Assembly (NCBI GenBank): GCA_017519975.1
Contig: JAFWRM010000048.1
Location: forward strand, 1-64,000
Source: Oscillospiraceae bacterium
GTDB lineage: Bacteria; Bacillota; Clostridia; Oscillospirales; Oscillospiraceae
Length of the DNA stretch: 64,000 bases
Direction of reading: 5' to 3'
In this document: one piece after another, positions 9,927 through 19,101 of the stretch
How the letters are laid out: each line of letters opens with the position of its first letter
Position numbering within the stretch: the stretch's first letter is position 1
Notes under the pieces: generated by a model
What the model saw: the letters and a program-made list of their open reading frames with translations, nothing else
What the model was told of the DNA's origin: nothing
The model's database searches: none
Program-made: the position numbers and the translations under genes

Positions 9927-11090
9927 TCAGGGCAGGAACGCTCCGGGCGGCTTTTCCTTTCTCACCTTTTCCAGCGCCTCTCGGAGGGCCGTAAGAGCAC
10001 GGTCCACATCCCGCTCCGTGTTTTCCGCACCGAGGGTGATCCTCAGGCCGGCGCCGGCCAGCGCCTTGTCGTATCCGAGGGCCAGCAGCACATGGGAAGA
10101 CGCCCTCGACGCGGCCGAACAAGCGGACCCCGAACTGACGCAGAAGCCCCGTTCGTTCATCTCATTGACAAGATAGACGCTGTGGAAGATGCCCTCCACG
10201 ATGAAGGAGCAGAAGCCCGGAAGCCGGTTTTCCGGGTCGCCCGTCAGATGGATGCCGGGGAGGGCAAGTACGCCGGAGATCATTCTTTCCTGCAGTCTGC
10301 GCAGCCGCGCCGTCCGCCCGTCCATTTCCGCCAGGGCCTCCTCCAGCGCCGCCGTCATTCCTGCGATCCCAGGGACGTTCTCGGTCCCGGATCGGAGTTC
10401 TTTCTCCTGCCCCCCGCCCGTCAGCAGGGGCGGCAGGCGGTTGGGCAGACGGCAGTACACCGCCCCCACGCCTTTCGGGCCGTTGAATTTGTGGGCGGAC
10501 AGGGACAGAAAATCCACGCCCAGCTTCCTCACATCGACGGGAATGTGCCCTACCGCCTGCACCGCGTCCGTGTGAAACGGGACGCGGCGGCTGCGGGCGA
10601 CCCTGGCCAGTGCCGGTACGTCCAGCACAGTGCCCACCACGTTGTTGGCCAGCATGACCGATATGAGTACGGTGTCCGGTCGAATGGCCTCCTCCAGCTG
10701 CAGGGCTGTAATCCTTCCCTGTCTGTCCGGCTCCAGGCGGGTCACCTCGAGACCGTCCTGTTCCATCTGCTCCAGTGTGCGGAGCACCGCGTTGTGCTCG
10801 AACGCGGTCGTGATCACATGTCTGCCCTTCTGTCTTTTTGCGCGGCACACGCCCCTGAGGACCCAGTTGTCGCTTTCCGTTCCTCCGGAGGTGAAAAAAA
10901 TCTCCGTTGGGAGCGCTCCGAGGCAGGCGGCCATTCTCGCCCTGCATTTTTCCATAGCGTTTTTCGCCGTCTGTCCAAGGTCGTATACCGCCGACGGATT
11001 GCCGTATTCCTCCCGGAAAAACGGGAGCATCGCCTCCAGCGCTTTTTCCGAGAGGGCGGTGGTGGCCGCGTGATCCATATAAACGGGCAT
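9927..11090 (-). CDS. Cysteine desulfurase (NifS/IscS family)
   Basis: A 387-residue PLP enzyme that takes sulfur from cysteine as an enzyme-bound persulfide. The PLP lysine is K201 in LSAHKFNGPKG and the persulfide cysteine is C324 in SSGSACS, a group I (IscS/NifS-like) loop. The start at 11090 (MPVYMDHAATT) has a GGAGGAGGG ribosome binding site; a longer frame to 11141 exists but lacks one. No scaffold gene (iscU/nifU) or thiI lies next to it, so whether it serves Fe-S assembly or tRNA thiolation cannot be told. A strong promoter lies at 11157-11185. Confidence 0.9.
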   Translation of the reverse strand: MPVYMDHAATTALSEKALEAMLPFFREEYGNPSAVYDLGQTAKNAMEKCRARMAACLGALPTEIFFTSGGTESDNWVLRGVCRAKRQKGRHVITTAFEHNAVLRTLEQMEQDGLEVTRLEPDRQGRITALQLEEAIRPDTVLISVMLANNVVGTVLDVPALARVARSRRVPFHTDAVQAVGHIPVDVRKLGVDFLSLSAHKFNGPKGVGAVYCRLPNRLPPLLTGGGQEKELRSGTENVPGIAGMTAALEEALAEMDGRTARLRRLQERMISGVLALPGIHLTGDPENRLPGFCSFIVEGIFHSVYLVNEMNERGFCVSSGSACSAASRASSHVLLALGYDKALAGAGLRITLGAENTERDVDRALTALREALEKVRKEKPPGAFLP

Positions 11091-11156
11091 GTCTGTCCCT
11101 CCTCCGGCGGTTTTCGCCGCTTTTTTCGTCCCGGATTCCACCGCGTCTTCCGTTCC

Positions 11157-11185
11157 ATCTTATCAGCAGCGCCGTTGCGTGTCAA
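11157..11185 (-). promoter_or_regulatory. Cysteine desulfurase promoter
   Basis: On the minus strand TTGACA (11180-11185) and TAAGAT (11157-11162) are exactly 17 bases apart. It is back to back with the promoter of the HAD gene. Confidence 0.7.
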
Positions 11186-11208
11186 CGAATCCGGCCAGCG
11201 GACACGGG

Positions 11209-11237
11209 TTGCCGAAAGACGGAACATGCGGTATGAT
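11209..11237 (+). promoter_or_regulatory. HAD phosphatase promoter
   Basis: TTGCCG (11209-11214) and TATGAT (11232-11237) are 17 bases apart, about 40 bases before the HAD gene start. Confidence 0.6.
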
Positions 11238-11276
11238 GATCCCGCGTGAAATCATACAGGCAGGGAGGTCCGCCCC

Positions 11277-11924
11277 ATGTACGAGAATATCCTGTTCGAT
11301 CTGGACGGAACCGTTACGGAGTCCGCACCGGGCATTTTTCAGAGCATCCGCTACGCGATGGACCGAATGAACGTCCCTTTGCCCGACAGCCTCGACATGA
11401 GCGTCTTCATCGGTCCGCCCCTGACCGTCTCCTTCCGGAGCATTCTGGGTCTTTCGGAATCGGACGCCGACCGCGCCGTCTCCTTCTACCGGGAGTACTA
11501 CGGGGATCGCGGTCTGTTTGAATGCCGGGTCTACCCCGGCGTTCCCGAGCTTCTGACCAGACTTCGCGCGGAGGGGCGAACGGTCGCCCTCGCCACCGCC
11601 AAGCCGGAGACCTTCTCCCGCCGCATTCTGGATCATTTCGGTCTGACCGACCGGTTCACCTTCATCGGCGGAGCCAGTCTGGACGCCTCCCGCCGGACCA
11701 AGGACGCCGTGATTGCCCACGTTCTGCCGCAGCTTCCCGGCGCTTTTGCGGAAAACACGATCATGGTCGGCGACAGGGATCAGGACGTGACCGGCGCGCG
11801 GAACAATGGGATTGGCTGCATCGGCGTACTGTACGGGTATGGGTCGGCGGAGGAGCTGGCCGGGGCCGGGGCTCTCGCTCTCGCTGAAGACTGCGATGAA
11901 CTGTATCTCCGGCTGTGTGAATGA
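11277..11924 (+). CDS. HAD-family phosphatase, phosphoglycolate phosphatase-like
   Basis: A 215-residue subfamily IA haloacid dehalogenase-type hydrolase. Motif I is FDLDGT (nucleophile D8, acid D10), motif II is the threonine in ATAKPE near residue 107, and motif III/IV is MVGDRDQD near 163. The helical cap between motifs I and II fits Gph/PpaX-like enzymes acting on small phosphate esters. The exact substrate cannot be read from sequence. A GGGAGG ribosome binding site precedes the ATG. It ends before the AT-rich region that carries the cobalamin riboswitch. Confidence 0.8.
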   Translation: MYENILFDLDGTVTESAPGIFQSIRYAMDRMNVPLPDSLDMSVFIGPPLTVSFRSILGLSESDADRAVSFYREYYGDRGLFECRVYPGVPELLTRLRAEGRTVALATAKPETFSRRILDHFGLTDRFTFIGGASLDASRRTKDAVIAHVLPQLPGAFAENTIMVGDRDQDVTGARNNGIGCIGVLYGYGSAEELAGAGALALAEDCDELYLRLCE

Positions 11925-12025
11925 TCCTCACGGCAGAGGCACAGTTCTTCTTCGTCAAGGCCGACAGCATTCATCCCTGTTTGATTTTCGTTTTATGGTA
12001 TTATTATTGAAATATATAAATATCA

Positions 12026-12054
12026 TTGACTTTCATTGACCCCCATGGTATGCT
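12026..12054 (+). promoter_or_regulatory. Promoter of the B12-riboswitch operon
   Basis: TTGACT (12026-12031) and TATGCT (12049-12054) are 17 bases apart, placing transcription start at about 12061, just before the riboswitch aptamer. The preceding 100 bases are distinctly AT-rich. Confidence 0.65.
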
Positions 12055-12065
12055 GTGTCAAACTC

Positions 12066-12257
12066 AGTTTTCAGTGCCTCTCGGCCGTGCAGGCCGTGCA
12101 GGAGAATAGAGAACCATGTGAGATTCATGGACGGTACCGCCACTGTAAGTGCCCCGGACCCTCCCGTCGGTGAAAACCGGTCATTGGCTTCGGCTGAGAA
12201 GACAGAGAGGGCGCCCGTACGTCTGTACAGGGACACAAGTCAGGAGACCTGCTGAAA
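12066..12257 (+). ncRNA. Cobalamin riboswitch
   Basis: The leader contains the conserved core GCCACTGTAAG (near 12140) after a CCATGTGAGATTCATGG stem, and ends with the B12 box AAGTCAGGAGACCTGC (about 12238-12253). Order and spacing (about 190 bases) match the aptamer that binds adenosyl- or other cobalamins and represses downstream genes. It lies between a promoter and a terminator hairpin, directly before the Opp/Nik-type transporter operon. Confidence 0.9.
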
Positions 12258-12314
12258 ACGCTGTCGCTTCTGAACGCGTGTTATCGTTCGGAAGGTCAAT
12301 CATCGTGTGCGGAA

Positions 12315-12354
12315 AAACGGCCGCGGCGCATCAGTGCCGCGGCCGTTTCGTTTT
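12315..12354 (+). terminator. Riboswitch expression-platform terminator
   Basis: A 13-bp GC-rich stem (AAACGGCCGCGGC and complement) with loop GCATCAGT is followed by a T-rich stretch (TTTCGTTTT). Its place between the B12 aptamer and the first structural gene suggests transcription termination when cobalamin is bound. Confidence 0.8.
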
Positions 12355-12412
12355 GCGATCCACGCCCCGACGGCTCATCCTCGGCCATCGGGACGGGAGA
12401 GGGGAGGAACTC

Positions 12413-13351
12413 ATGCTGAAAAAAATGATTCTGAAACGGTTACTGCAGATGATCGTCGTTCTGATCATCATCAGCTTCCTGACGTTTCTGCTGACGTATC
12501 TCGCACCGGGAGATCCCGCCGAGGCCATGTACGAAGCCGCGGGCATTTCGCCCACGGAGGAGCAGCTCAACACGGCCCGTCTGTCCATGGGGCTGGACAA
12601 GCCCTTCATCGTCCAGTACGGGCGCTGGGTAACCCACGCTCTTCGTGGAGATCTGGGCACTTCCTTTTCCAAAAGTCTGCCGGTGGCGACCCTGATCGGG
12701 CAGCGGCTGCTCCCAACGCTGAAGATCGCCGTATTCTCCATGGCGATCATGCTCGTCGTTTCCATTCCGCTCGGCCTTCTGTCCGCCACTCACCAGGACG
12801 GCGTATGGGATTATCTGATCCGCTTTCTGTCCTTTTTCGGCATTTCCATGCCGGGCTTCTGGCTCGGCCTGCTTCTGATGTATGTGTTCTGCGTCAGGCT
12901 TCACTGGCTGCCCGCCGTCTCCGCCTCCTCCGGATTCCGGGAGATGATCCTCCCCTCCGTAACACTGGCGATCGCCATGTCGTCGAAATATACGCGGCAG
13001 GTCCGGGCTTCCGTTCTGGAGGAACTGAGTCAGGACTATGTGATCGGCGCGCGGGCGCGCGGAGTCCGGAGAAGCCGGATCCTCTGGAGGCATGTGTTCA
13101 AGAACGCGCTTCTTCCGCTCATCACGCTGCTGGGCATCTCCTTCGGGAGCCTTCTTGGCGGGACCTCCATCGTGGAGATCGTGTTTGCCTACCCCGGTCT
13201 CGGCAATCTGGCCGTGCAATCCGTCTCCGCGCGCGACTATCCCCTGATCCAGGGGGTGGTGCTGTGGGTAGCCATGATCTACATGGCAGTCAATCTTGTG
13301 GTCGATCTGACGTATGATCTGGTCGACCCCCGCATCCGGGAGGCCAGATGA
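12413..13351 (+). CDS. Opp/Dpp/Nik-type ABC transporter permease 1
   Basis: A 312-residue inner-membrane permease of the peptide/nickel family (DppB/NikB-like). It opens with one membrane helix (IVVLIIISFLTFLLTYLAPG), then the conserved GDPAE segment, and carries the permease coupling motif around GARARGVRRSRILWRHVFKNA. Five or six membrane segments are visible. The start at 12413 has GGGGAGG eight bases upstream; the frame stays open further upstream through the riboswitch but that part is not coding. It overlaps the second permease by ATGA and should be controlled by the cobalamin riboswitch. Confidence 0.9.
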   Translation: MLKKMILKRLLQMIVVLIIISFLTFLLTYLAPGDPAEAMYEAAGISPTEEQLNTARLSMGLDKPFIVQYGRWVTHALRGDLGTSFSKSLPVATLIGQRLLPTLKIAVFSMAIMLVVSIPLGLLSATHQDGVWDYLIRFLSFFGISMPGFWLGLLLMYVFCVRLHWLPAVSASSGFREMILPSVTLAIAMSSKYTRQVRASVLEELSQDYVIGARARGVRRSRILWRHVFKNALLPLITLLGISFGSLLGGTSIVEIVFAYPGLGNLAVQSVSARDYPLIQGVVLWVAMIYMAVNLVVDLTYDLVDPRIREAR

Positions 13352-14214
13352 ACATGAAATCCATCGGTTCCTTTCTGAAATCACATAAGGACGTCGCCGT
13401 TTACGGCGCGTTCGTGCTTCTGATCGCGCTCGTTGCCCTGCTGGCCCGTGTCATAGCGCCGTACGACCCCCTCTCCTCCACCTTGCGGGACGCTTTCCAG
13501 CCACCCTCTGCGCAGCATCTGTTCGGCACCGATTTCATGGGCCGCGATCTGCTGTCCCGAGTGATCTTCGGGACGAGAGCAAGCCTCTCCAGCGCACTGC
13601 TCCTTGTGATGGCTTCGATGATCATCGGCGGCCTTCTGGGCATCATCGCGGGGTATGCCGGCGGCGCGGCGGACACGGTGATCATGCGCCTGTGCGGCGC
13701 GATGCTGTCCTTCCCCGATCTGATCCTTGCCATTGCCATTGCCGGGATCCTTGGTCCCAGCTTCATCAATACGATCATCGCCATTCTGGCCGTGAGCTGG
13801 ACCAAATACGCCCGCCTGTCCCGCAGCATGGTGCTGAAGATCAAGAAGCGGGACTATATCTCCGCGGCAAGGATCACCGGATCCCGCAGCAGTCACATTC
13901 TGTCCTCCTACATGATCCCGAACGCCCTTCCCACGCTGCTGACGACGGCGGTGCTCGACATAGGCACGACGATCCTTTCCGTCTCCGGTCTGTCCTTCCT
14001 CGGATTTGGCATCCAGCCTCCCACCCCGGAATGGGGCTATATGCTGGCGGAAGGACGGAACTACATGATGACCTACCCATGGCTGATGGTCTTCCCCGGT
14101 CTGGCCATATTCGTAACGGTGGTTGCGTTCAACCTGCTCGGCGACAGCATCCGCGATGCTCTCGACCCCGGCAGGCGGCGTAAACATAGAAGAAAAAGAA
14201 CAGGAAAAGCGTAA
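13348..14214 (+). CDS. Opp/Dpp/Nik-type ABC transporter permease 2
   Basis: A 288-residue DppC/NikC-like permease. It has an N-terminal membrane helix, the conserved HLFGTDFMGRDLLSRVIFGTR segment after about 45 residues in shortened form, and the coupling loop with RDYISAARITGSRSS. The start overlaps the stop of permease 1 (ATGA at 13348); a second ATG six bases on is also possible. It ends 15 bases before the lipoprotein gene. It pairs with permease 1 to form the membrane channel. Confidence 0.88.
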   Translation: MNMKSIGSFLKSHKDVAVYGAFVLLIALVALLARVIAPYDPLSSTLRDAFQPPSAQHLFGTDFMGRDLLSRVIFGTRASLSSALLLVMASMIIGGLLGIIAGYAGGAADTVIMRLCGAMLSFPDLILAIAIAGILGPSFINTIIAILAVSWTKYARLSRSMVLKIKKRDYISAARITGSRSSHILSSYMIPNALPTLLTTAVLDIGTTILSVSGLSFLGFGIQPPTPEWGYMLAEGRNYMMTYPWLMVFPGLAIFVTVVAFNLLGDSIRDALDPGRRRKHRRKRTGKA

Positions 14215-14229
14215 ACGAAAGGAGTCCCC

Positions 14230-15867
14230 ATGAAACTGAAAAAACTGTTCGTAATCCTGCTCGTCGTCTGCATGGCAGCTTCCCTGCTGACCGGCTGCGG
14301 CGGCGGCAGCAAACCATCCGGCGACAGCACCCCCTCTGGAGGCGACAGCACTCCCTCCGAAGGCGACAGCACCCCCGCTTCCTCCGGCAAGACGAATCTG
14401 AACATCGTAGCCGACTGGGCCGGCGTACCGAACCCCTACGACCTCAACGCCAGCTGGACCTGCATGCGCATCGGCCTGACGGAAGCTCTCGTACGCTTCG
14501 GTGACGACAGCTCCTATCAGCCCTGGCTTGCGGACAGCTGGTCCGTTGCGGACGACGAACTGACCTGGACCTTCGTGCTGCATCCCGGCATCAAATTCCA
14601 GAATGGTGAGGATCTCACCGCCACCAAGGTCAAGGAGAGCATCGAAGCTCTCTATGAAGCGCAGGATCCCGCCAACGGCGGTGCCGGCGACGTGCTGACA
14701 TTCATGGAGTACACCTCCATCACCGCCGATGATGCGGCCGGAACGGTAACCATCGTCACCAAGGAGCCCGTCCCCGACATGCCCGGCGTCATGGCATATC
14801 CCCTGTTCGCCATCTCCGACGCGGCGGCCAACGCCCAGCGTGATCTTCTTACGCAGGGCCCCGTCGGTACCGGTCCGTACACCGTTGTCTCCTACACGAC
14901 GGATCACGACTATCAGCTGACCAGGAACCCGAATTACTGGGATGGAGAGGTCCCCTTCGAGACCGTAAGCTGGGTCTGCGTGCCAGAGCCCGGTTCCCGT
15001 TATCAGGCACTGCTTGACGGATCGGCGGACATAGCCACCCACATTCAGGCATCCGATCTGCCCGCACTGAAAGACGCCGGCTTCAACATCAGCAATGTTT
15101 CCGGCGCCCGTGACGGCTATTATCACGTAAATTTCGAGGGCCCCATGGGCAACGACGCTCTGCGCAAGGCCGTTTTCACTGCCATCGACGATGAAACGGT
15201 ATGCAACGTGACCACCGGCGGATCCTATACGGCCGGCTACACTCCGCTGGCTCCCATCTACACCCAGTGGGGCGGTGATAAGATCGCCGACGCGACGGCA
15301 TACGACCCCGCCGCAGCCATGAAGATCCTGGACGACGCCGGCATCGTGGACAGCGACGGCGACGGCTGGCGCGAACTGGACGGCAAGAAAGTGGAACTGA
15401 CGTACGTGACCAATTCCAGCCGTCAGATGAACGAGATCTCGCAGGCGCACGCCTCCCTGATCCAGGCCATCGGCATCGACTGCAAGGTTCAGACCGTTGA
15501 CTCCCAGGGTGATTACATGCGCAACGGAAACTTCGACATGGTCAATTCCAATGAGATCATCATCGCCACCGGCGACCCTACCAACTTCCTGTCCCACTGG
15601 TACACCGGATCCGGAACCGGCTACAATTACGCCCGTTATTCGAATCCGGAATTTGACAAGGTGTTCGAGCAGCTGAAGACGGAAATGAATACCGAAAAGC
15701 GTTATGAGCTGATCGCGGAACTCAACCGGATCCTCACCGAAGACTGCGTCGTTCTTCTGGGCGGCTATTACAATTTCAACATCTGCTCGGCATCAGGCAT
15801 CGCGGGCGCGGTCAATCCCCCCTGTGATTTCTACTGGCTGACGAAGGACATCAAACCCGCCGCCTGA
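14230..15867 (+). CDS. Substrate-binding lipoprotein (SBP family 5)
   Basis: A 545-residue extracellular lipoprotein with a signal peptide and lipobox LTGC (lipidated Cys23), then a Gly/Ser/Pro linker with three GDSTPS repeats and a family 5 solute-binding domain (LTEALVRFGDD, QPWLADSW, LTWTFVLHPGIKFQNG). This family binds oligopeptides, nickel or cobalt chelates, haem and other ligands. NikA-like features are suggestive but no metal-chelate residue can be assigned. The cobalamin riboswitch upstream points to a corrinoid, a corrinoid precursor or cobalt. An AAAGGAG ribosome binding site precedes the ATG. Confidence 0.88.
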   Translation: MKLKKLFVILLVVCMAASLLTGCGGGSKPSGDSTPSGGDSTPSEGDSTPASSGKTNLNIVADWAGVPNPYDLNASWTCMRIGLTEALVRFGDDSSYQPWLADSWSVADDELTWTFVLHPGIKFQNGEDLTATKVKESIEALYEAQDPANGGAGDVLTFMEYTSITADDAAGTVTIVTKEPVPDMPGVMAYPLFAISDAAANAQRDLLTQGPVGTGPYTVVSYTTDHDYQLTRNPNYWDGEVPFETVSWVCVPEPGSRYQALLDGSADIATHIQASDLPALKDAGFNISNVSGARDGYYHVNFEGPMGNDALRKAVFTAIDDETVCNVTTGGSYTAGYTPLAPIYTQWGGDKIADATAYDPAAAMKILDDAGIVDSDGDGWRELDGKKVELTYVTNSSRQMNEISQAHASLIQAIGIDCKVQTVDSQGDYMRNGNFDMVNSNEIIIATGDPTNFLSHWYTGSGTGYNYARYSNPEFDKVFEQLKTEMNTEKRYELIAELNRILTEDCVVLLGGYYNFNICSASGIAGAVNPPCDFYWLTKDIKPAA

Positions 15868-15898
15868 CGCGGCCCACTATCGGAAAGGAGTTTTCCGC

Positions 15899-16699
15899 AT
15901 GCTGAAGGTGGATCATATCACAGTTGAATACGACGGCGTCCCCGTACTGGAGGATTTTTCCCTCGATCTGTCAAGGGGACAGGTCGTCTGCCTTGTGGGA
16001 GAATCCGGCAGCGGAAAAACCACCGTCATCCGTGCCATCCTCGGGCTTCTGCCCGAGGGCGGCACGGTTTCCAAAGGCGACATCCTGTTCGAGGGAAAGA
16101 GCCTTCTGCACAGCGGAGCTTCCTACATCGAATCCCTCCGCGGCAGAGACATCACCATGATTTTTCAGGATTCCGGCGCCATGATCGATCCGATCTCCAC
16201 CGTCGGTTCCCAGTTCACCGAATACATCCGTTCCCACGACAGAAGTCTTTCCAAACGGCAGGCCTATCAGCGGGCGGCACAGATGCTCACCCAGATGCGC
16301 CTTCCGGATGCAGACAACGTGATGCACAGTTATCCGTTCCAGCTGTCCGGCGGCATGCGTCAGCGCGTCGGCATCGCCATGGCCATGACCTTTGAACCGA
16401 AGCTGCTGCTGGCAGACGAGCCCACCAGCGCTCTCGACGTCACGACGCAGGCGCAGATCGTACGTCAGATGATGGATCTTCACATCTATCATCAGACCTC
16501 CATCATCATTGTCACTCACAACCTGGGCGTGGCCGCGTACATGTCGGATCTGTCCGACCGGATCCTGGTCATGAAAAAGGGCCGGGTAGTAGAATCCGGC
16601 AACCGGGAAGATATCCTGCATCATCCGCAGGATCCATACACAAAGGAACTGCTCGCCGCGATCCCGACCATGGAGGGAGAAGTCTATGTCGATCAATGA
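15899..16699 (+). CDS. Opp/Dpp/Nik-type ABC transporter ATPase 1
   Basis: A 266-residue ATPase of the DppD/NikD type. Walker A is GESGSGKTT (residues 34-42), the signature motif is LSGGMRQR, and Walker B is LLLADEPTSALD. It is short for DppD and lacks the cysteine-containing C-terminal extension typical of many peptide transporter ATPases, as NikD does. It overlaps the next ATPase gene by 14 bases, so the two are coupled. A GGAAAGGAG ribosome binding site lies eight bases before the ATG. Confidence 0.9.
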   Translation: MLKVDHITVEYDGVPVLEDFSLDLSRGQVVCLVGESGSGKTTVIRAILGLLPEGGTVSKGDILFEGKSLLHSGASYIESLRGRDITMIFQDSGAMIDPISTVGSQFTEYIRSHDRSLSKRQAYQRAAQMLTQMRLPDADNVMHSYPFQLSGGMRQRVGIAMAMTFEPKLLLADEPTSALDVTTQAQIVRQMMDLHIYHQTSIIIVTHNLGVAAYMSDLSDRILVMKKGRVVESGNREDILHHPQDPYTKELLAAIPTMEGEVYVDQ

Positions 16700-17648
16700 A
16701 AACGAGATCCTCCTAGAGGCACGGAACGTCACTAAGGTGTTCCGAACCACGAAGGGTCGTCCGCTCCTTGCCAATGACAGCGTAAACCTGACGGTCCGCC
16801 GCGGAGAAACGCTGGGCATCGCCGGCGAGTCCGGCTGCGGCAAAAGCACCTTTATCCGCATGGCCACCATGCTGGAGCCACCCACTTCGGGCCAGATCCT
16901 GTTCCGTGGGCAGGACGTTTCACAGCTGCGCGGTGAAAAGCTGCGTGCGGTCCGGCGTCATGTGCAGATGGTCTTTCAGGATCCTGGCGAAGCTTTTTCC
17001 CCCAGGATGAAGGTCAAGAACATCATCTGCGAGCCGCTGCGCAATTTCGGTCTCATCTCCCACAGTCAGGTGAGAAAAAAAGCGGAAGAGCTCCTCGCCA
17101 TGGTAGAGCTTCCCCCGGAATACGCCGAACGCTATGCGCGGGACATGTCGGGAGGCCAGCGGCAGAGGGTCGGCATCGCCCGGGCCCTTGCCCTGGAGCC
17201 CGAACTGCTGGTGTGCGACGAGGTGACCTCCGCCCTGGACGTGAGCGTGCAGAAGCGCATCGTGGACCTTCTGCTGAAGCTGCAGCGAGAGAAGAACATC
17301 ACGATGATCTTCATCTGCCACGACATAGCGCTGGTGCGTGCCTTCGCCCACCGTACGGCGATCATGTATCTCGGCAACGTTGTGGAGATCGTTCCCGGCA
17401 GGCAGCTCGGCGTGAATCCCTGTCACCCCTACACGGAGGCGCTCCGTGGTTCCCTGTTCGATCTGAACATGGATTTTTCGAAGCCCATTGAAACCATTGA
17501 ATCCGAAGCACCAAGCCCGCTGGACGTCCCCCCCGGGTGTCCCTTTTCCGGTCGATGCAGCCACTGCTCCGACCGCTGCCGGACGGAAAAGCCCGTTCTT
17601 CGGGAGATCGGACGCGATCACATGGTCGCCTGTCACCTGTTCGACTGA
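16686..17648 (+). CDS. Opp/Dpp/Nik-type ABC transporter ATPase 2
   Basis: A 320-residue DppF/OppF-like ATPase with Walker A GESGCGKST (residues 47-55), signature MSGGQRQR and Walker B LLVCDEVTSALD. The C-terminal extension has the cysteine pattern CPFSGRCSHCSDRC known from oligopeptide transporter ATPases, where such cysteines can hold an Fe-S cluster. In Walker B the usual DEPTSALD is DEVTSALD, a mild change. It is the last ATPase of the operon; a MATE gene follows after 82 bases. Confidence 0.9.
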   Translation: MSINENEILLEARNVTKVFRTTKGRPLLANDSVNLTVRRGETLGIAGESGCGKSTFIRMATMLEPPTSGQILFRGQDVSQLRGEKLRAVRRHVQMVFQDPGEAFSPRMKVKNIICEPLRNFGLISHSQVRKKAEELLAMVELPPEYAERYARDMSGGQRQRVGIARALALEPELLVCDEVTSALDVSVQKRIVDLLLKLQREKNITMIFICHDIALVRAFAHRTAIMYLGNVVEIVPGRQLGVNPCHPYTEALRGSLFDLNMDFSKPIETIESEAPSPLDVPPGCPFSGRCSHCSDRCRTEKPVLREIGRDHMVACHLFD

Positions 17649-17730
17649 CGCTCTTCTCCGCAAGGTCCATCCCGACGCGGAGAATAATCAACGGGCCCGT
17701 GATCTCGGAGCCCTGGAAGGAAGGAATTGC

Positions 17731-19101
17731 ATGAACCGCTCCCACGTAAAGACCGTAAATCTCACCGAAGGAGTCATCTGGAAACAGGTGCTCCTTTTTG
17801 CGGCGCCGCTGTTCGCCGCCAGCCTGATACAGCAGCTGTACAACACCGTGGATCTGATGTTTGTCGGCCATTTTCTCGGCACGAACGCCGCCGCGGCCGT
17901 TGGCGCCGGAAGCCTTCTCACGACGCTCCTCATCGGTTTCTTTACCGGACTCAGCACGGGCATCGGCGTACTGTCGGCAAGGGCGTTCGGCGCCGGGGAT
18001 CACAGAGATCTGCGGCAGACCATCCATACCGCAGCCGGCGTCGCCGTGATCGGGGGCCTGCTTCTGATGGTCGTCGGCGTAGTTTTCGCGCCTGTTTTCC
18101 TCCGTTGGCTGAACACGCCCGAGAGCATTCTGAAGCTGGGCATCGTCTACATGCGCATCTACTTTGTGAGCATCCCATCCAGCATCTGCTACAACATCAG
18201 CTCCGGCATTCTTCGCGCCACGGGCAATTCCCGGTCGCCCATGCTCTATCAGCTGATCGGCGGCGTAACCAACGTTTTTGCCAACTGGGTGCTGATCGTT
18301 CTGATCCCCCTCGGCGTGGCCGGCGTCGCCCTGGCGACTCTGTTCTCTTCCACCATTCCCGCCGTCATCTGCGTTCGGGCACTGACGCGCCTCCCGGACG
18401 AGTACCGTCTGGAGATCCGAAAGATCCGGATCACGCCGGCCAAGCTGAAGAGCATTTTTCTCATTGGGATCCCCAACGGCGTGCAGGCGATGGTCATTAC
18501 CCTTTCCAATCTGATCGTACAGGCAAACATCAACTCCCTCGACGTCACCAGCATTGCCGCCTTCACCTGCTATTTCAAGCTGGAAAACTTTGTTTACCTT
18601 CCCATCATGGCGTTCGGCCAGGCGGCCACTACCTTCGTAGCGCAGAACATGGGCCGCGGCTTTGACCGGCGTGCCAGAAAGGGCATGGGAGTATGCCTGA
18701 TCATAGGCGTGATCATCACCGTGTGCATCAGTTCCTTCCTTCTTCTGATCCACAACGCCGCCTTCTCTCTGTTTTCAGAAGACGGTGACGTGATCGCACT
18801 CGGCACTCAGATCATCCGGGTGACCTTTCCCTTTTATTTCATTTATGTTTTTCTGGAGGTGTTCTCCTCCTCCATCCGGGGAACGGGCCGTTCCCTGCCC
18901 CCCATGATCATTGCCGTCTGCAACATGTGCGGCGTACGCCTCATCGCTCTCGCGGTGATGATGCGTCTGAATCCCACGGCGCCGGGCGTAGCAGTCATCT
19001 ATCCCATCACCTGGACGACCACGACCCTGTGTCAGCTGGGGTACCTGCTGATCAGCCGGTGCATGCATCTGAAACAGCCGGAACGGCTTTCGGACGGATA
19101 A
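17731..19101 (+). CDS. MATE-family efflux transporter
   Basis: A 456-residue membrane protein with about twelve helices in two related halves. The N-terminus (VIWKQVLLFAAPLFAASLIQ, LYNTVDLMFVGHF) is typical of MATE cation/drug antiporters. The start at 17731 has a GGAAGGAA ribosome binding site; the open frame upstream overlaps the ATPase gene and is not coding. A weak hairpin without a T-run lies in the 82-base gap, so read-through from the B12-controlled operon is plausible. A strong terminator follows at once. Substrate unknown. Confidence 0.9.
   Translation: MNRSHVKTVNLTEGVIWKQVLLFAAPLFAASLIQQLYNTVDLMFVGHFLGTNAAAAVGAGSLLTTLLIGFFTGLSTGIGVLSARAFGAGDHRDLRQTIHTAAGVAVIGGLLLMVVGVVFAPVFLRWLNTPESILKLGIVYMRIYFVSIPSSICYNISSGILRATGNSRSPMLYQLIGGVTNVFANWVLIVLIPLGVAGVALATLFSSTIPAVICVRALTRLPDEYRLEIRKIRITPAKLKSIFLIGIPNGVQAMVITLSNLIVQANINSLDVTSIAAFTCYFKLENFVYLPIMAFGQAATTFVAQNMGRGFDRRARKGMGVCLIIGVIITVCISSFLLLIHNAAFSLFSEDGDVIALGTQIIRVTFPFYFIYVFLEVFSSSIRGTGRSLPPMIIAVCNMCGVRLIALAVMMRLNPTAPGVAVIYPITWTTTTLCQLGYLLISRCMHLKQPERLSDG

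Noticed and set aside
13381-15597. A 738-codon minus-strand frame opposite the permease and lipoprotein genes.
   Set aside because: Antisense shadow with biased composition; the plus-strand genes have full family signatures.
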